A DNA stretch of 64,000 bases from contig JACPPC010000022.1 in assembly GCA_016191225.1 (NCBI GenBank), positions 186,001 to 250,000 on the forward strand, in the 5' to 3' direction. Of the stretch, positions 15,869 to 27,925 are shown one piece after another. Source of the stretch: Gemmatimonadota bacterium. Its GTDB lineage: Bacteria; Gemmatimonadota; Gemmatimonadetes; Gemmatimonadales; Gemmatimonadaceae. The notes under the pieces were generated by a model that was not told the origin of the DNA, made no database searches, and worked only from the letters and a program-made list of their open reading frames with translations. Position numbers and translations under genes: made by a program. Position 1 is the first letter of the stretch. Each line of letters opens with the position of its first letter.

Positions 15869-17220
15869 GGGGCGCGAAGATAGGGGGTCGCTTCGCCACG
15901 CGCGAGGCGCCGGTACACCACCGGCCCCAGCACCACCCCCGCCGCCGTCAGCCCGATCGCCCACGGCCCGTACTCGCCTCCCACGAGCGACAGCCCGATC
16001 ACGCCCGCCAGCAACACCATCGGCACCGCCGCCAGCACCGCCACGCCGCGCGTGCCCAGTGGCAGCCGGAACGGCCCGCGCAGCCCCGGCTCGCGATGCC
16101 GCAGCGCCACCAGCGCGCCGAACTCCAGGCAGAGCGCCAGCGCGTACAGTACCACGTCGGCCACCACCAGCCCGCCAAACGGAACCAGCGCGAACACCGA
16201 GTACACCACCGCCGCCGCCAGCACCGCGCGCCGCGGCGTGCCCCGCTCGTCCGTCTGAGCCAGCGAGGGCGGCAGCAGCCCGTCGTCGGCCATCACCGCC
16301 GGTATGCGCGAGTACGCCAGCAGCAGCGCGTTGAACAGCGCCAGCGCGCTCAGCACGCCGCCCAGCGCCACCCACGGCGCGAGCACCCCGCCCCACGCCG
16401 GCGCCGCCGCCCGGGCCAGCTGGGGCCAGTGCCCCTCGCGCCACGTCGACCAGTCGGTCGCGGCCAGCGCGCTCCCGATCGGCACCAGGTATCCCGCCGA
16501 CACCAGCGGCACCGCGATCGCCAGCGCGCGCGGGTAGGTGCGCCCGGCGTCCGTGATCTCCCCCTCGACCGTGCTGGCGTTGTCCCACCCGATGTAGTTC
16601 CAGAGCGCGATCGACAGGCCCAGTCCCAGCGTCGCCACCGGCGAGCTCCCCGGCCGCGCGAACGGCACCCATGGCGCGTGCGACATCTGCGGGATCGCCG
16701 CCACCGACACCGCCAGGAATCCCCCCAGCACGAACAGGCCCGCCGCGACGCTCGCCCAGCCCACCGGGCGCGCCCCGCGCAGGTTCACCACCGTCGCCCC
16801 CCAGATCATCGCCAGCGACACCAGCCACCCCACGCCCCTCGGCAACGGCCCGGTGAAGTACGCGAGGTATTGCGCGAACAGCACGGGATAGATCGCCATG
16901 TCCACCAGCGAATACAGCCAGGTGAGCCATCCGTTCTGGAACGCCCAGAACGGCCCGAAGGCCCGGTGCACCCACCGGTAGTAGCCCCCCTCTTCGGGGA
17001 GCATGCTCGCCAGCTCGCCGATCAGCAGCGCCTCGGGGAGCACCCACACCACCGGCACCAGCGCCATCAGCAGCAGCGCCATCCCCGGCCCCACGCTCGA
17101 CACCAGCCCCTCCGTGCCATACGCGCCGCCGCTCGTGGTGAAGAACATCACGAACACCAGCCCGAACGTGCCGAGCGAGCGCCGCAGCTGCAGTCCGCCA
17201 CGGCGCCCGCTCGCGTCCAC
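15865..17220 (-). CDS. APC-family amino acid permease
   Basis: The 451-aa integral membrane protein has about 12 hydrophobic segments starting at 'LGTFGLVFVMFFTTSGGAYG', the Gly-rich unwound first helix typical of the amino acid-polyamine-organocation superfamily. Other family features are 'EEGGYYRWVHRAFGPFWAF' and 'SIALWNYIGWDNASTVEGEI'. It probably imports an amino acid or amine by proton or sodium coupling; the substrate is not predictable. The start is GTG. It is co-transcribed with sixA, whose start overlaps its stop. Confidence 0.88.
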   Translation of the reverse strand: MDASGRRGGLQLRRSLGTFGLVFVMFFTTSGGAYGTEGLVSSVGPGMALLLMALVPVVWVLPEALLIGELASMLPEEGGYYRWVHRAFGPFWAFQNGWLTWLYSLVDMAIYPVLFAQYLAYFTGPLPRGVGWLVSLAMIWGATVVNLRGARPVGWASVAAGLFVLGGFLAVSVAAIPQMSHAPWVPFARPGSSPVATLGLGLSIALWNYIGWDNASTVEGEITDAGRTYPRALAIAVPLVSAGYLVPIGSALAATDWSTWREGHWPQLARAAAPAWGGVLAPWVALGGVLSALALFNALLLAYSRIPAVMADDGLLPPSLAQTDERGTPRRAVLAAAVVYSVFALVPFGGLVVADVVLYALALCLEFGALVALRHREPGLRGPFRLPLGTRGVAVLAAVPMVLLAGVIGLSLVGGEYGPWAIGLTAAGVVLGPVVYRRLARGEATPYLRAP

Positions 17221-17256
17221 CGTCGTGCCCCGCCCGCTGTCGCTTACGGCGCCCCC

Positions 17257-20133
<2,877 letters not shown>

Positions 20134-20176
20134 GGCTTCTCCTGGTGTGGGACCGCCGCGCGACGGCGCGCTTCGG

Positions 20177-21373
20177 TCAGCCTTCCACGCTCACGCTTCG
20201 CGGCGCGGGAGGCAAGGGGTCCACGTGAATCCAGCCCAGCAGCTCAAGCTGCATGGCGATCCACGCGATCGTGCACGGCACCGTCTTGAGCCGGTACCGC
20301 GTGAACACCTCCTGCCGGGCCCACTCGGGCATGGCATCGCTGTAGCCGATTGACACCACGAATACCGTCAGGCATGCCAGTGCGGTTCGCCACGGGGTCC
20401 GCGGTGACATCGCCCACCAGATCGCGATGCCCAGCACGGCGATCACGAAGCTCGGGCTCTCCGACTGGTGGTTGAAGATCACCACGTACACCAGCATCGA
20501 GCACAGGAACCGCCGCCGCAGGTCCTCGTTGTCGCGGTCCTTCCAGCGCACCGCCAGCGGCAGCAGCAGGATCAGGGTCCCCGCCAGCTGTACCGGCCAG
20601 TTCGGCATGGGACGACCCGTCCAGATCCGGACCTGCTGCATCACTCCCGCGTACAGCCCTCCCCCGTCGTACCGCTTCTGCGGGCAGTGGACGCACTCCG
20701 ACTCGAGATCCCTGGCGTCCTGTCGTTCGATCGCCACCCAGCTCCGGTACTGCGCCGCCAGCCGCGCGGGCGTGGTCGCCACCAGCGGCACCGCGCCGAA
20801 CAGGAGCAGGGTGGCCACCATGATCGCCGCGAACCGGGTCCTCCGCCGTTCCCACAGGGCGAACGCGATCGCCGCCAGCGGGAAGATCTTGACGAACGCT
20901 CCCAGCGCGATCGCCGCCGCGGCCCGTGCCTGCCAGCCGCGCCGCAGCCACACGAACGCCAGGATGATGCTCGCCGCGCAGAGCGCGTTGCTTTGCGCCC
21001 GCTGCACCGTGGTCAGCACCTCGATGAAGGAAAGTCCCAGCGCCCACGCCGCCTGGCGGGGAGGGAGGAGTCGCGTCACGGCATACCAGACGCCCACCGC
21101 GTTCATCGCATTCCAGAGCGTCAGCCCGACCGCGAATGGCCACGGCGCGAACGGCGCGAACAGCAGCGCGAAGGTGGGGCTGTACTTGAACAGGTCGTCG
21201 AACTGCCCGGGCGCCGGCGCGTACAGGTCCACCCCCTGCACGAGGTGGAAGAATGACCACCGGAAGATCGCGAAGTTGTTCTCGATCCCGAGGATTCCCC
21301 GCTGCACCGTCGCGACCAGCACCGCGACCAGGTACAGCGCCAGCATCACGCGCAGCAAGCGCTTGTCCGTCAC
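20177..21373 (-). CDS. GT87-like (DUF2029) polytopic membrane protein
   Basis: The 398-aa protein has about 9-10 transmembrane segments, beginning 'LLRVMLALYLVAVLVATV'. A large extracytoplasmic loop near residue 40-60 includes 'GVDLYAPAPGQFDDLFKYSP', the acidic motif typical of DUF2029/GT87 polyprenyl-phosphate-dependent mannosyltransferase-like proteins. A cysteine pair occurs in 'LESECVHCPQKRYDGGG'. It probably transfers a sugar to an envelope glycan or lipid; donor and acceptor are unknown. The start is GTG, and two dispersed repeat copies lie directly upstream. Confidence 0.78.
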   Translation of the reverse strand: MTDKRLLRVMLALYLVAVLVATVQRGILGIENNFAIFRWSFFHLVQGVDLYAPAPGQFDDLFKYSPTFALLFAPFAPWPFAVGLTLWNAMNAVGVWYAVTRLLPPRQAAWALGLSFIEVLTTVQRAQSNALCAASIILAFVWLRRGWQARAAAAIALGAFVKIFPLAAIAFALWERRRTRFAAIMVATLLLFGAVPLVATTPARLAAQYRSWVAIERQDARDLESECVHCPQKRYDGGGLYAGVMQQVRIWTGRPMPNWPVQLAGTLILLLPLAVRWKDRDNEDLRRRFLCSMLVYVVIFNHQSESPSFVIAVLGIAIWWAMSPRTPWRTALACLTVFVVSIGYSDAMPEWARQEVFTRYRLKTVPCTIAWIAMQLELLGWIHVDPLPPAPRSVSVEG

Positions 21374-21379
21374 CGCGCG

Positions 21380-21440
21380 GTCATCCTGAGCGCAGCCAAG
21401 GATCTGCTGGTGCCCGTCATCCTGGGCGCGTGGCAGGATC
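21380..21440. repeat. Two dispersed repeat copies
   Basis: GTCATCCTGAGCGCAGCCAA begins at 21380 and a decayed copy, GTCATCCTGGGCGCG, begins at 21416. They occupy the gap between the GH109-like oxidoreductase gene and the GT87-like gene. Confidence 0.78.
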
Positions 21441-21452
21441 CGCCGGTTGCAG

Positions 21453-22838
21453 TCATGCCTCCACGACCGGCCATGCCGGGGTCGTCTTCCACTTCCCGCG
21501 CGTGTAGTCCGGGATCTCCTGCGGCGCGCTCCGCCGCGCGGTGCTCCGCTCTGTCAGCGCGCACAGGCTGCTCATCGCCGCCGCGTCGTACACGTTCATG
21601 TCCGTCGGCGTCCCCGCCCGCAGGCAGGCCACCAGCCGGTAGTCCTCCAGGAAGTCCATCCCCCCGTGCCCGATGTCCATCGGCTGCACCTTCGCCGACT
21701 TCCAGAGCGGGTGGTCGTACTCCGCCCGCCACTTTTCCGCCGGGTCCCACCGGTGCGGCTTCTCGCTCCGCCCCTCGAGGTACACCCGGTCCGGGTAGCC
21801 CATCAGGATCCCCTTCGTCCCCTGCACGAGGTTCACCCGGCTGTACGGCCGCGGCAGGTTCGTGCCGTGCGTGACCACGATCGTCCTGCCGTTCGCCGTC
21901 TTCACCAGCGACACGTTCACGTCCCCCTGCACGTAGGTCTCGGCGCGCCGCACGTCGTCCTCCTTCAGGTGCTCGCGCTGCCACGCCTGCAGCCCCCGCG
22001 ACGGGCCGCTCATGCTCACCACATAGTCCATCCGGTCGCCACGGTTGATGTCGAGGCAGTTGGCGATCGGCCCCAGCCCGTGCGTCGGGTAGAAGTTCCC
22101 GTTGCGCTTCGTCGCGTGCGCCCGACGCCACAGCCCCTCGCCGTCGAGCGAGAACTTCACCGACCGCAGGTCATGGTTGTACGCCCCCTCCGCGTGCAGC
22201 ACCTCGCCCAGCGCCCCCTGCCGCACGATGTTGAGCCACATCAGCTCGGTGCGGTCGTAGTTGCAGTTCTCCATCATCACGCAGTGCTTCCTCGTCCGCT
22301 CGGCCGTCTCCACCAGCTCCCAGCAGCCGTCCATGGTGTACGCCGCCGGAACCTCCGTCGCCGCGTGCTTCCCGTTCTTCATCGCCGACACGCAAATCGG
22401 CACGTGGAACTCCCATGGCGTCGCGTTGAACACCAGGTCGCAGTCCACCTCGGCGCACATCCGCTCGAAGTCGCGCGGCCCCCGCGTGTACTGCACCGGC
22501 GCCTTCCGCCCGGCCTTCACCGCCATCGCCGTCGCCCGGGCGGCGTGCGACTCGTCAATGTCGCATACTGCTACCAATTCGACGCCCGGGATCGCCAGCA
22601 GGTTCTCCCAGTGCCCCGTCCCCTGACCCCCCACGCCCACGAAGCCGATCCGCACCACCTCCATCGGCGGCACCGCGAACGGCGCCGTCAGCGGCCCCTG
22701 GCGCCGTGCCGCCGCCGGCAGCGGGTCGAACCCGAAGCGGCCCAGCGCCGCGCCCACACCGGCCACCGCGCCGGCTCGCAGGAAGTCGCGCCGCGTCGGT
22801 CCGGCGGCGGGGTCGGGGTGCGTGGCGTGGTCGGTCAT
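21453..22838 (-). CDS. Tat-exported Gfo/Idh/MocA oxidoreductase, GH109-like
   Basis: The ~461-aa protein begins with a twin-arginine signal (TRRDFLRAGAVAGVGAALG), then an NAD-binding Rossmann domain ('RIGFVGVGGQGTGHWENLL'). The body matches GH109 alpha-N-acetylgalactosaminidases: 'EVPAAYTMDGCWELVETAE', 'CVMMENCNYDRTELMWL', and the C-terminal 'MNVYDAAAMSSLCALTERS'. GH109 enzymes use NAD+ in a redox-assisted glycoside cleavage. The pre-folded, cofactor-loaded enzyme would be exported. A GTG immediately upstream (22841) could also start translation. Downstream genes for sugar activation support an aminosugar role. Confidence 0.85.
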   Translation of the reverse strand: MTDHATHPDPAAGPTRRDFLRAGAVAGVGAALGRFGFDPLPAAARRQGPLTAPFAVPPMEVVRIGFVGVGGQGTGHWENLLAIPGVELVAVCDIDESHAARATAMAVKAGRKAPVQYTRGPRDFERMCAEVDCDLVFNATPWEFHVPICVSAMKNGKHAATEVPAAYTMDGCWELVETAERTRKHCVMMENCNYDRTELMWLNIVRQGALGEVLHAEGAYNHDLRSVKFSLDGEGLWRRAHATKRNGNFYPTHGLGPIANCLDINRGDRMDYVVSMSGPSRGLQAWQREHLKEDDVRRAETYVQGDVNVSLVKTANGRTIVVTHGTNLPRPYSRVNLVQGTKGILMGYPDRVYLEGRSEKPHRWDPAEKWRAEYDHPLWKSAKVQPMDIGHGGMDFLEDYRLVACLRAGTPTDMNVYDAAAMSSLCALTERSTARRSAPQEIPDYTRGKWKTTPAWPVVEA

Positions 22839-22937
22839 CACGGGGCCGGGAATGTCGGGTCGCGCGCGGTGCGTCGCTCACGGGTTGCCGCTAAGATAGG
22901 GCGCGCCTCTTCCCCTCGCACGCCGGCGGCTCCCCTC

Positions 22938-23849
22938 GTGTCCCTCACGCTCGTCCTCCTCGCCGCCGGCCTCGGCTCCCGTTACGGCGGCCCCAAGCAG
23001 CTCGACCCGCTCGGGCCCGGCGGCGAGACGCTCATGGACTACGCCGCCTTCGACGCCGCCCGCGCCGGATTCTCCCGCCTCGTTGCCGTCACCCGGCGGA
23101 CCCTCGTCCCGGCCGTGCGCGAGTCCCTCGTGGCCCGCGCCGGCGCGCGGCTCGAGGTCGTGATCGCGGAGCAGGAGCTCGATCATGTGCCCTCGTGGGC
23201 CCAGGTCCCGAAGGGGCGCGAGGCCCCCTGGGGCACCGCCCAGGCGGTGCTTGTCGCGCGGGACGCCGTCAGGGGCCCCTTCGCCGTGGTCAATGCCGAC
23301 GACTTCTACGGTGCCGCCTCCTATCGCGTGCTCGCCGGCGCCCTGCGCGAGGCCGCCTCCCTCGGGCGAGCGGCCCCGTGGGCCAACGTCGCCTTTCCCC
23401 TCCGCGCGACCATGAGCGAGCACGGCGCCGTCAATCGCGCCGTCTGCGCGGCCACTCCCGACGGCTGGCTCGCCCGTGTCGTCGAGCAACGCGGCATCGC
23501 CCGCGCCGCCGACGGCGGTGGCGATGTGCGCGACCAGTCGGGCGAGGTGCGCCGCCTCCCGCCGGACCAGCTCGTGTCCATGAACTGCTGGGCCTTCACT
23601 CCGCTGCTCTTCGCCGAGCTCGACGCCGCCTTTACCGCGTTCCTGCGGGGCACGCCCGGCCTCAAGGACGAGTGCCTGCTTCCCACCGTGGTCAACGACG
23701 CCCTCGCCGCCGGCCGCGCCCGGGCTCGCCTCCTCTCGTCCGAGGGTCCGTGGTGCGGCGTCACCCACCGCGAGGACCGGCCCGGCGCGGTCGCCGCCCT
23801 GGCCGCCCTCCACGCCGCCGGCGCCTACCCGGCTCGCCTCTTCGCGTGA
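22938..23849 (+). CDS. Sugar-phosphate nucleotidyltransferase
   Basis: The 303-aa GT-A-fold NTP transferase starts with 'LLAAGLGSRYGGPKQLDPLG', the nucleotide-binding loop plus Lys of the family, and has the metal-binding 'AVVNADDFYG'. Such enzymes make NDP-sugars from NTP and sugar-1-phosphate. The GTG start is used because no ATG precedes the motif. Its position before a NahK-like kinase suggests that it activates the hexosamine-1-phosphate the kinase makes. The sugar and base are not determinable. Confidence 0.82.
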   Translation: MSLTLVLLAAGLGSRYGGPKQLDPLGPGGETLMDYAAFDAARAGFSRLVAVTRRTLVPAVRESLVARAGARLEVVIAEQELDHVPSWAQVPKGREAPWGTAQAVLVARDAVRGPFAVVNADDFYGAASYRVLAGALREAASLGRAAPWANVAFPLRATMSEHGAVNRAVCAATPDGWLARVVEQRGIARAADGGGDVRDQSGEVRRLPPDQLVSMNCWAFTPLLFAELDAAFTAFLRGTPGLKDECLLPTVVNDALAAGRARARLLSSEGPWCGVTHREDRPGAVAALAALHAAGAYPARLFA

Positions 23850-23898
23850 ACGCGCCGCATCGCGCCACAGCGCGCAGTCGCCCGCACACGGCTGTCCG

Positions 23899-25008
23899 TT
23901 GAGCGCGCCCACCCGCGCCGAGCTTCGCTTCGCCGTCGAGCGATTCCTGCCGCCGGCGCATTCCCCCGCCGGCCGTGCCAGCGTGCGCAAGCTCGGCCGC
24001 GGGCACATTCACGGCTCGTATCGCGTCGACGCCGCCGGACGCTCCGTCTTCCTCCAGCGCCTCAACGAGCACGTCTTCCCCGACCTCGACGCCGTCACGC
24101 ACAACGTCGAACTCGTCGCCGGGACGCTCGCCGCCGCGCGGCTCAGGGACCACACCCGCGACCGTCGCCGCTCCGCGCTGTCGCCCCTGCGTTCCGACCA
24201 CGACGCGTGGATCGAGCGCGACCCGGCCGGCCGCGCCTGGCGGGCCTTCGGCTTCATCGATGGCGCACACGGCGTCGCCCTCGCCCGCCGCCCGTCGCAG
24301 GCCGCGGCCGCCGCCCGCGCCTTCGGCCTCTTCTTCCACGACCTTGCCGCGCTCGATCCGGCGAGGCTCAGGATCACGATCCCCGACTTCCACGACACCC
24401 CCGCCCGCCTCGCCGCCCTCGATCGCGCCATCGAGCGCGACGTCGCGAACCGCGCGACGTCCGCGGCCCCCGAGATCGCCTTCGCCACCGGCCGCCGCGC
24501 CCTCGGCGCCCGCCTCATGGCCGCCCTCGCCGCCGGCCGCCTCCCCCTGCGCGTCGCCCACAACGACGCCAAGGTTGCCAACGTCCTCTTCGACGACGCC
24601 ACCGGCGGGGCCCTCTGCGTCGTCGACCTCGACACGGTCATGCCCGGCCTCGCCGCCTTCGACGCCGGCGACCTCGTGCGCTCCATGGCCTCGCTCGCCG
24701 CCGAGGACGCCCGCGACCCGTCCCGCGTGAAGCTCCGCCCGGGCGTCGTCGACGCGGTGCTCCGTGGCTGGCTCGCCGGCGCCGGGCGCGCGGTCACGCC
24801 GGCCGAGCGGGCCTCGCTGGTGAGCGGCGCCCTCGTCATCACCTTCGAGCAGGGCGTGCGCTTCCTCACCGACTATTTAGAGTCAGATCGCTACTATAAG
24901 ACGACCCGCCCCGGCCAGAACCTCGACCGCGCCCGCGTCCAGTTCGCGCTCCTCCGCGCCCTCGAGGCCGACGAGGACCGGCTCGAGCGCGTCGTCGAGT
25001 CGGTCTGA
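23899..25008 (+). CDS. N-acetylhexosamine 1-kinase-like phosphotransferase
   Basis: The 369-aa APH-fold kinase carries 'GRGHIHGSYRVDAAG' and 'VFLQRLNEHVFPDLDAV', which resemble NahK of bifidobacteria. Its catalytic loop is 'VAHNDAKVANVLFDD' and its metal-binding loop is 'CVVDLDTVMPGLAAFDAGD'. NahK phosphorylates GlcNAc/GalNAc at C1 for salvage. The start is TTG (no ATG/GTG suits the alignment). It lies 49 bases after the nucleotidyltransferase gene and next to GH109-like and symporter genes, giving an aminosugar-salvage context. Confidence 0.82.
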   Translation: MSAPTRAELRFAVERFLPPAHSPAGRASVRKLGRGHIHGSYRVDAAGRSVFLQRLNEHVFPDLDAVTHNVELVAGTLAAARLRDHTRDRRRSALSPLRSDHDAWIERDPAGRAWRAFGFIDGAHGVALARRPSQAAAAARAFGLFFHDLAALDPARLRITIPDFHDTPARLAALDRAIERDVANRATSAAPEIAFATGRRALGARLMAALAAGRLPLRVAHNDAKVANVLFDDATGGALCVVDLDTVMPGLAAFDAGDLVRSMASLAAEDARDPSRVKLRPGVVDAVLRGWLAGAGRAVTPAERASLVSGALVITFEQGVRFLTDYLESDRYYKTTRPGQNLDRARVQFALLRALEADEDRLERVVESV

Positions 25009-25030
25009 CCGCGCCGCGCGTTCCCGCCCG

Positions 25031-26809
25031 CTACGCCGTCGGCGTCGCCGGCGCCGCGAACAGCGCCCGCCCCGCCCGCAGCAGCCCGTAGCTCGACGCC
25101 GCGAAGACCGCCAGGCACACCGCCGCCTGCCCCAGGTGGCCGTAGAGCAGGTTGCCGGTCCCGAACAACGCCGAGTACACCCACGCCACGCCGCACGTCA
25201 TCCCCAGCAATTGCTGCGGCAGCGAGTCCGGTGACGCCGGCAGGTTCGCCCGCTCGCGAATGGCGCGCCACCCCGGCCCCGCCGGCCGCACCTTGGCGTA
25301 GAACTTGGCCAGCGTCGCCTCGTCGGTCGGGGGCGTCAGCAGGGTCACCGCCACCCACGCCACGGTGGTGATCCCCACCGTGAGCAGCAGCTGCGTGCCG
25401 TCGTCCAGTTGCATCCCCCGCTGCCTGGCCACGAAGAACCCCGTCGCCACCGCGAACGACACCCCCATCGCGGTGATCTCGCTCCAGGCGTTGATCCGCC
25501 ACCAGAACCAGCGCAGCAGGTACAGCAGCCCCGTCCCCGCCCCCACGCTCAGCAGCAGCTGGAACGCCGCGCTCGCCGTCGTCAGCGCCAGCGTGAACGC
25601 CGCCGCCGCCGCCATCAGCACGATCGACAGTCCCCGCGAGATCCACACCAGGTGCTGCTCCGTCGCGTCCCTCGACAGGAAGCGGTGGTAGATGTCGATC
25701 ACCAGGTAGCTCGATCCCCAGTTCAGGTGCGTCACGATCGTCGAGACGTAGGCCGCCAGCAGCGCCGCGATCATCACCCCCAGCATCCCGTGCGGCAGCA
25801 GCGTCAGCATCGCCGGGAAGGCCAGGTCGTGCCCGATCAGCGCCGGGTCCACGTGCGGCAGCTGCGTGCGCAGGTCCGCCAGCGACGGGAACACGATCAT
25901 GCTCGCCAGCGCCGTGATGATCCACGGCCACGGCCGCAGCGCGTAGTGCGCCACGTTGAACCACATCGTCCCCGCCATCGCGTGCCGCTCGTCACGGGCC
26001 GCCAGCATTCGCTGCGCGATGTAGCTCCCGCCCCCGGGCTCGGCCCCGGGGTACCACACCGACCACCATTGCACCGTCAGCGGGATGACCAGCACCGAGA
26101 GGGTCAGCCCCCAGTCACCGAAGTCGGGGAGCAGCGACAGGGTCTTCGGGTCGAGCTTGGTCACGAGGCCCTGCAGCCCGCCCACCTTGGGATGGTCCAG
26201 CGCGTACCAGGCCGCCGCGATCACCGCGCTCATCTTGATCACGAACTGCACCAGGTCGATCGCCAGCACCCCCCACAGCCCAGACACGCTCGCGAACACG
26301 ATGCAGATCGCCCCGCAGATCACCACCGTCTCGAGCCGCCCCCACCCCAGCATCACGTTCGAGATCTTGATCGCGGCGAGGGTCACCGTCGCCATGATCG
26401 CGCAGTTGAAGAAGAACCCCAGGTAGATCGCGCGAAAGCCGCGCACGAACGCCGCCGGCTTCCCCGCGTAGCGCAGCTCGTAGAACTCGAGGTCGGTCAG
26501 CACCCCCGACCGCCGCCACAGCCGCGCGTAGAAGAACACCGTCGTCATGCCCGTCAGCAGGAACGCCCACCACACCCAGTTGTAGCTCACCCCGTGCTGG
26601 CGCACGAAGTCCGTCACCAGGTTCGGCGTGTCGGCGCTGAACGTCGTCGCCACCATGCTCGTCCCGATCAGCCACCACGGCGCCGACTGGCCGCTGGTGA
26701 AGAACTCCGAGGCGCTGGTGCCGGCCCGCTTCCAGTAGAACAGCGCGGGCAGGCCGGCGGCGAGCAGCGAGGCGGCCGCGATCAGCCAGTCGAGGGTGTT
26801 GAGTTGCAT
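25031..26809 (-). CDS. Sodium:solute symporter (SSS family)
   Basis: The 592-aa integral membrane protein has about 13-14 transmembrane helices from 'LDWLIAAASLLAAGLPALF'. SSS features include 'WWLIGTSMVATTFSADTPN' in helix 1-2, 'RSGVLTDLEFYELRY', and the sodium-site helix 'VSTIVTHLNWGSSYLVIDI'. It resembles sugar-transporting SSS proteins. Convergent with the kinase gene and near GH109, it probably imports the released N-acetylhexosamine. Confidence 0.88.
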   Translation of the reverse strand: MQLNTLDWLIAAASLLAAGLPALFYWKRAGTSASEFFTSGQSAPWWLIGTSMVATTFSADTPNLVTDFVRQHGVSYNWVWWAFLLTGMTTVFFYARLWRRSGVLTDLEFYELRYAGKPAAFVRGFRAIYLGFFFNCAIMATVTLAAIKISNVMLGWGRLETVVICGAICIVFASVSGLWGVLAIDLVQFVIKMSAVIAAAWYALDHPKVGGLQGLVTKLDPKTLSLLPDFGDWGLTLSVLVIPLTVQWWSVWYPGAEPGGGSYIAQRMLAARDERHAMAGTMWFNVAHYALRPWPWIITALASMIVFPSLADLRTQLPHVDPALIGHDLAFPAMLTLLPHGMLGVMIAALLAAYVSTIVTHLNWGSSYLVIDIYHRFLSRDATEQHLVWISRGLSIVLMAAAAAFTLALTTASAAFQLLLSVGAGTGLLYLLRWFWWRINAWSEITAMGVSFAVATGFFVARQRGMQLDDGTQLLLTVGITTVAWVAVTLLTPPTDEATLAKFYAKVRPAGPGWRAIRERANLPASPDSLPQQLLGMTCGVAWVYSALFGTGNLLYGHLGQAAVCLAVFAASSYGLLRAGRALFAAPATPTA

Positions 26810-26882
26810 GTCAGTCCGGTGAGCGGTGGGCGAACCGCCACGAAGATGCGAGACTGACCCGTGCGGCGCCACAGCGAGCGAG

Positions 26883-27794
26883 CTACGCCGCGCTGAACCG
26901 GTCGAATCGCTCGGCGAGGAAGTCGGGGTTGGGCCTGCGCTCCGGACGGCGTGGAAGGCTGAGAAGGGAGCCTGCAATCTCCTGCAGCCCGTGCAGCAGC
27001 ATCGGCCCGTCCTCCTCCCGCAAGACATCCTCGCGGATGTGTACGCGCGCGTCAGGGTCGATTCCAAGGATGTCCGCGTCGTATGCGGAGTGGTGGATCT
27101 TGCACAGTCCGAGTCCGTTGGTCACGATCGCCTCGCCACGCGGGTGACGGTCCGACAGGATGTGCGCCGCATCGAGCAATCGGGCGTGCCGCAGGCGGCA
27201 AATCGCGCAGCGGTTCTGGTACGCGGCAAGGACGACTCGCCGGAAGTCCCGCTGGTGCAGGCGCTGCAGCACGGTGCGAGTCGCATACGCCCGCCGCGCC
27301 ACCACCACTTCGGCGCTTGCCCCGGTCTCGCCGATCGCGTCCGTCGCATCCTTCATCAGCGTGAACGTGCGCGCCGCCGTGTCGTCGCCCGTCACATAGG
27401 TCGGCAAGTGCGCTGTGTACAGGCCGCTGTATTCAGCGACGAAGTACACGATCGGCACGGCCCGCTGAAAGGCAGCGCGGAGGTTGCGGTTGTCCGCACC
27501 GTTCGGATCGCTGCGCTGGTAGTGATAGCGCATCACGCCGGACGATTCGTCGAACGCGTCGTCGTAGGGCGATTCCCAGGACGTCTGCACGCTCAACGCC
27601 GCACCATTTTGGCCGAGAATGGCCGGCTTGAAAATGCCCTTCTTGTGGCTCCAGATGGGCACCCGTTCGTCCTCAAAGATCATTCGGGCATCAAGCGCGC
27701 TCGCGGGGATGAGTCCCCCGTGCACGTCTTGGAGTCGTGTTACGTGCGCAAATACGGCGGCCCGAAGTCGGGTGTCGAGTTCATCAACGGGCAT
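26883..27794 (-). CDS. HNH endonuclease with ~190-aa N-terminal domain
   Basis: The 303-aa protein ends in a zinc-type HNH nuclease: C196-x2-C199 ('RCAIC'), catalytic His211 in 'LLDAAHI', Asn226 in 'NGLGL', and 'CKIHH' (231-235). The N-terminal ~190 residues form a separate domain ('RMIFEDERVPIWSHKKGIFK', 'VPIVYFVAEYSGLY') of the type seen in HNH restriction-like proteins that may recognise DNA. No methyltransferase or other restriction gene adjoins. It could be a type IV or orphan restriction enzyme, or a domesticated nuclease. Confidence 0.85.
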   Translation of the reverse strand: MPVDELDTRLRAAVFAHVTRLQDVHGGLIPASALDARMIFEDERVPIWSHKKGIFKPAILGQNGAALSVQTSWESPYDDAFDESSGVMRYHYQRSDPNGADNRNLRAAFQRAVPIVYFVAEYSGLYTAHLPTYVTGDDTAARTFTLMKDATDAIGETGASAEVVVARRAYATRTVLQRLHQRDFRRVVLAAYQNRCAICRLRHARLLDAAHILSDRHPRGEAIVTNGLGLCKIHHSAYDADILGIDPDARVHIREDVLREEDGPMLLHGLQEIAGSLLSLPRRPERRPNPDFLAERFDRFSAA

Positions 27795-27925
27795 GGCGGT
27801 AACGATGGGCCGCCAGGCTCGGCCGCGCCAGGCTCGCCCTGTAAGGACGCAAGAAGGACCCGCCACCCGGACCATTGGCCCATGCGACGAGTCCCCTGCC
27901 CCTGTGGAGGGCCCTGCCACGCGCC

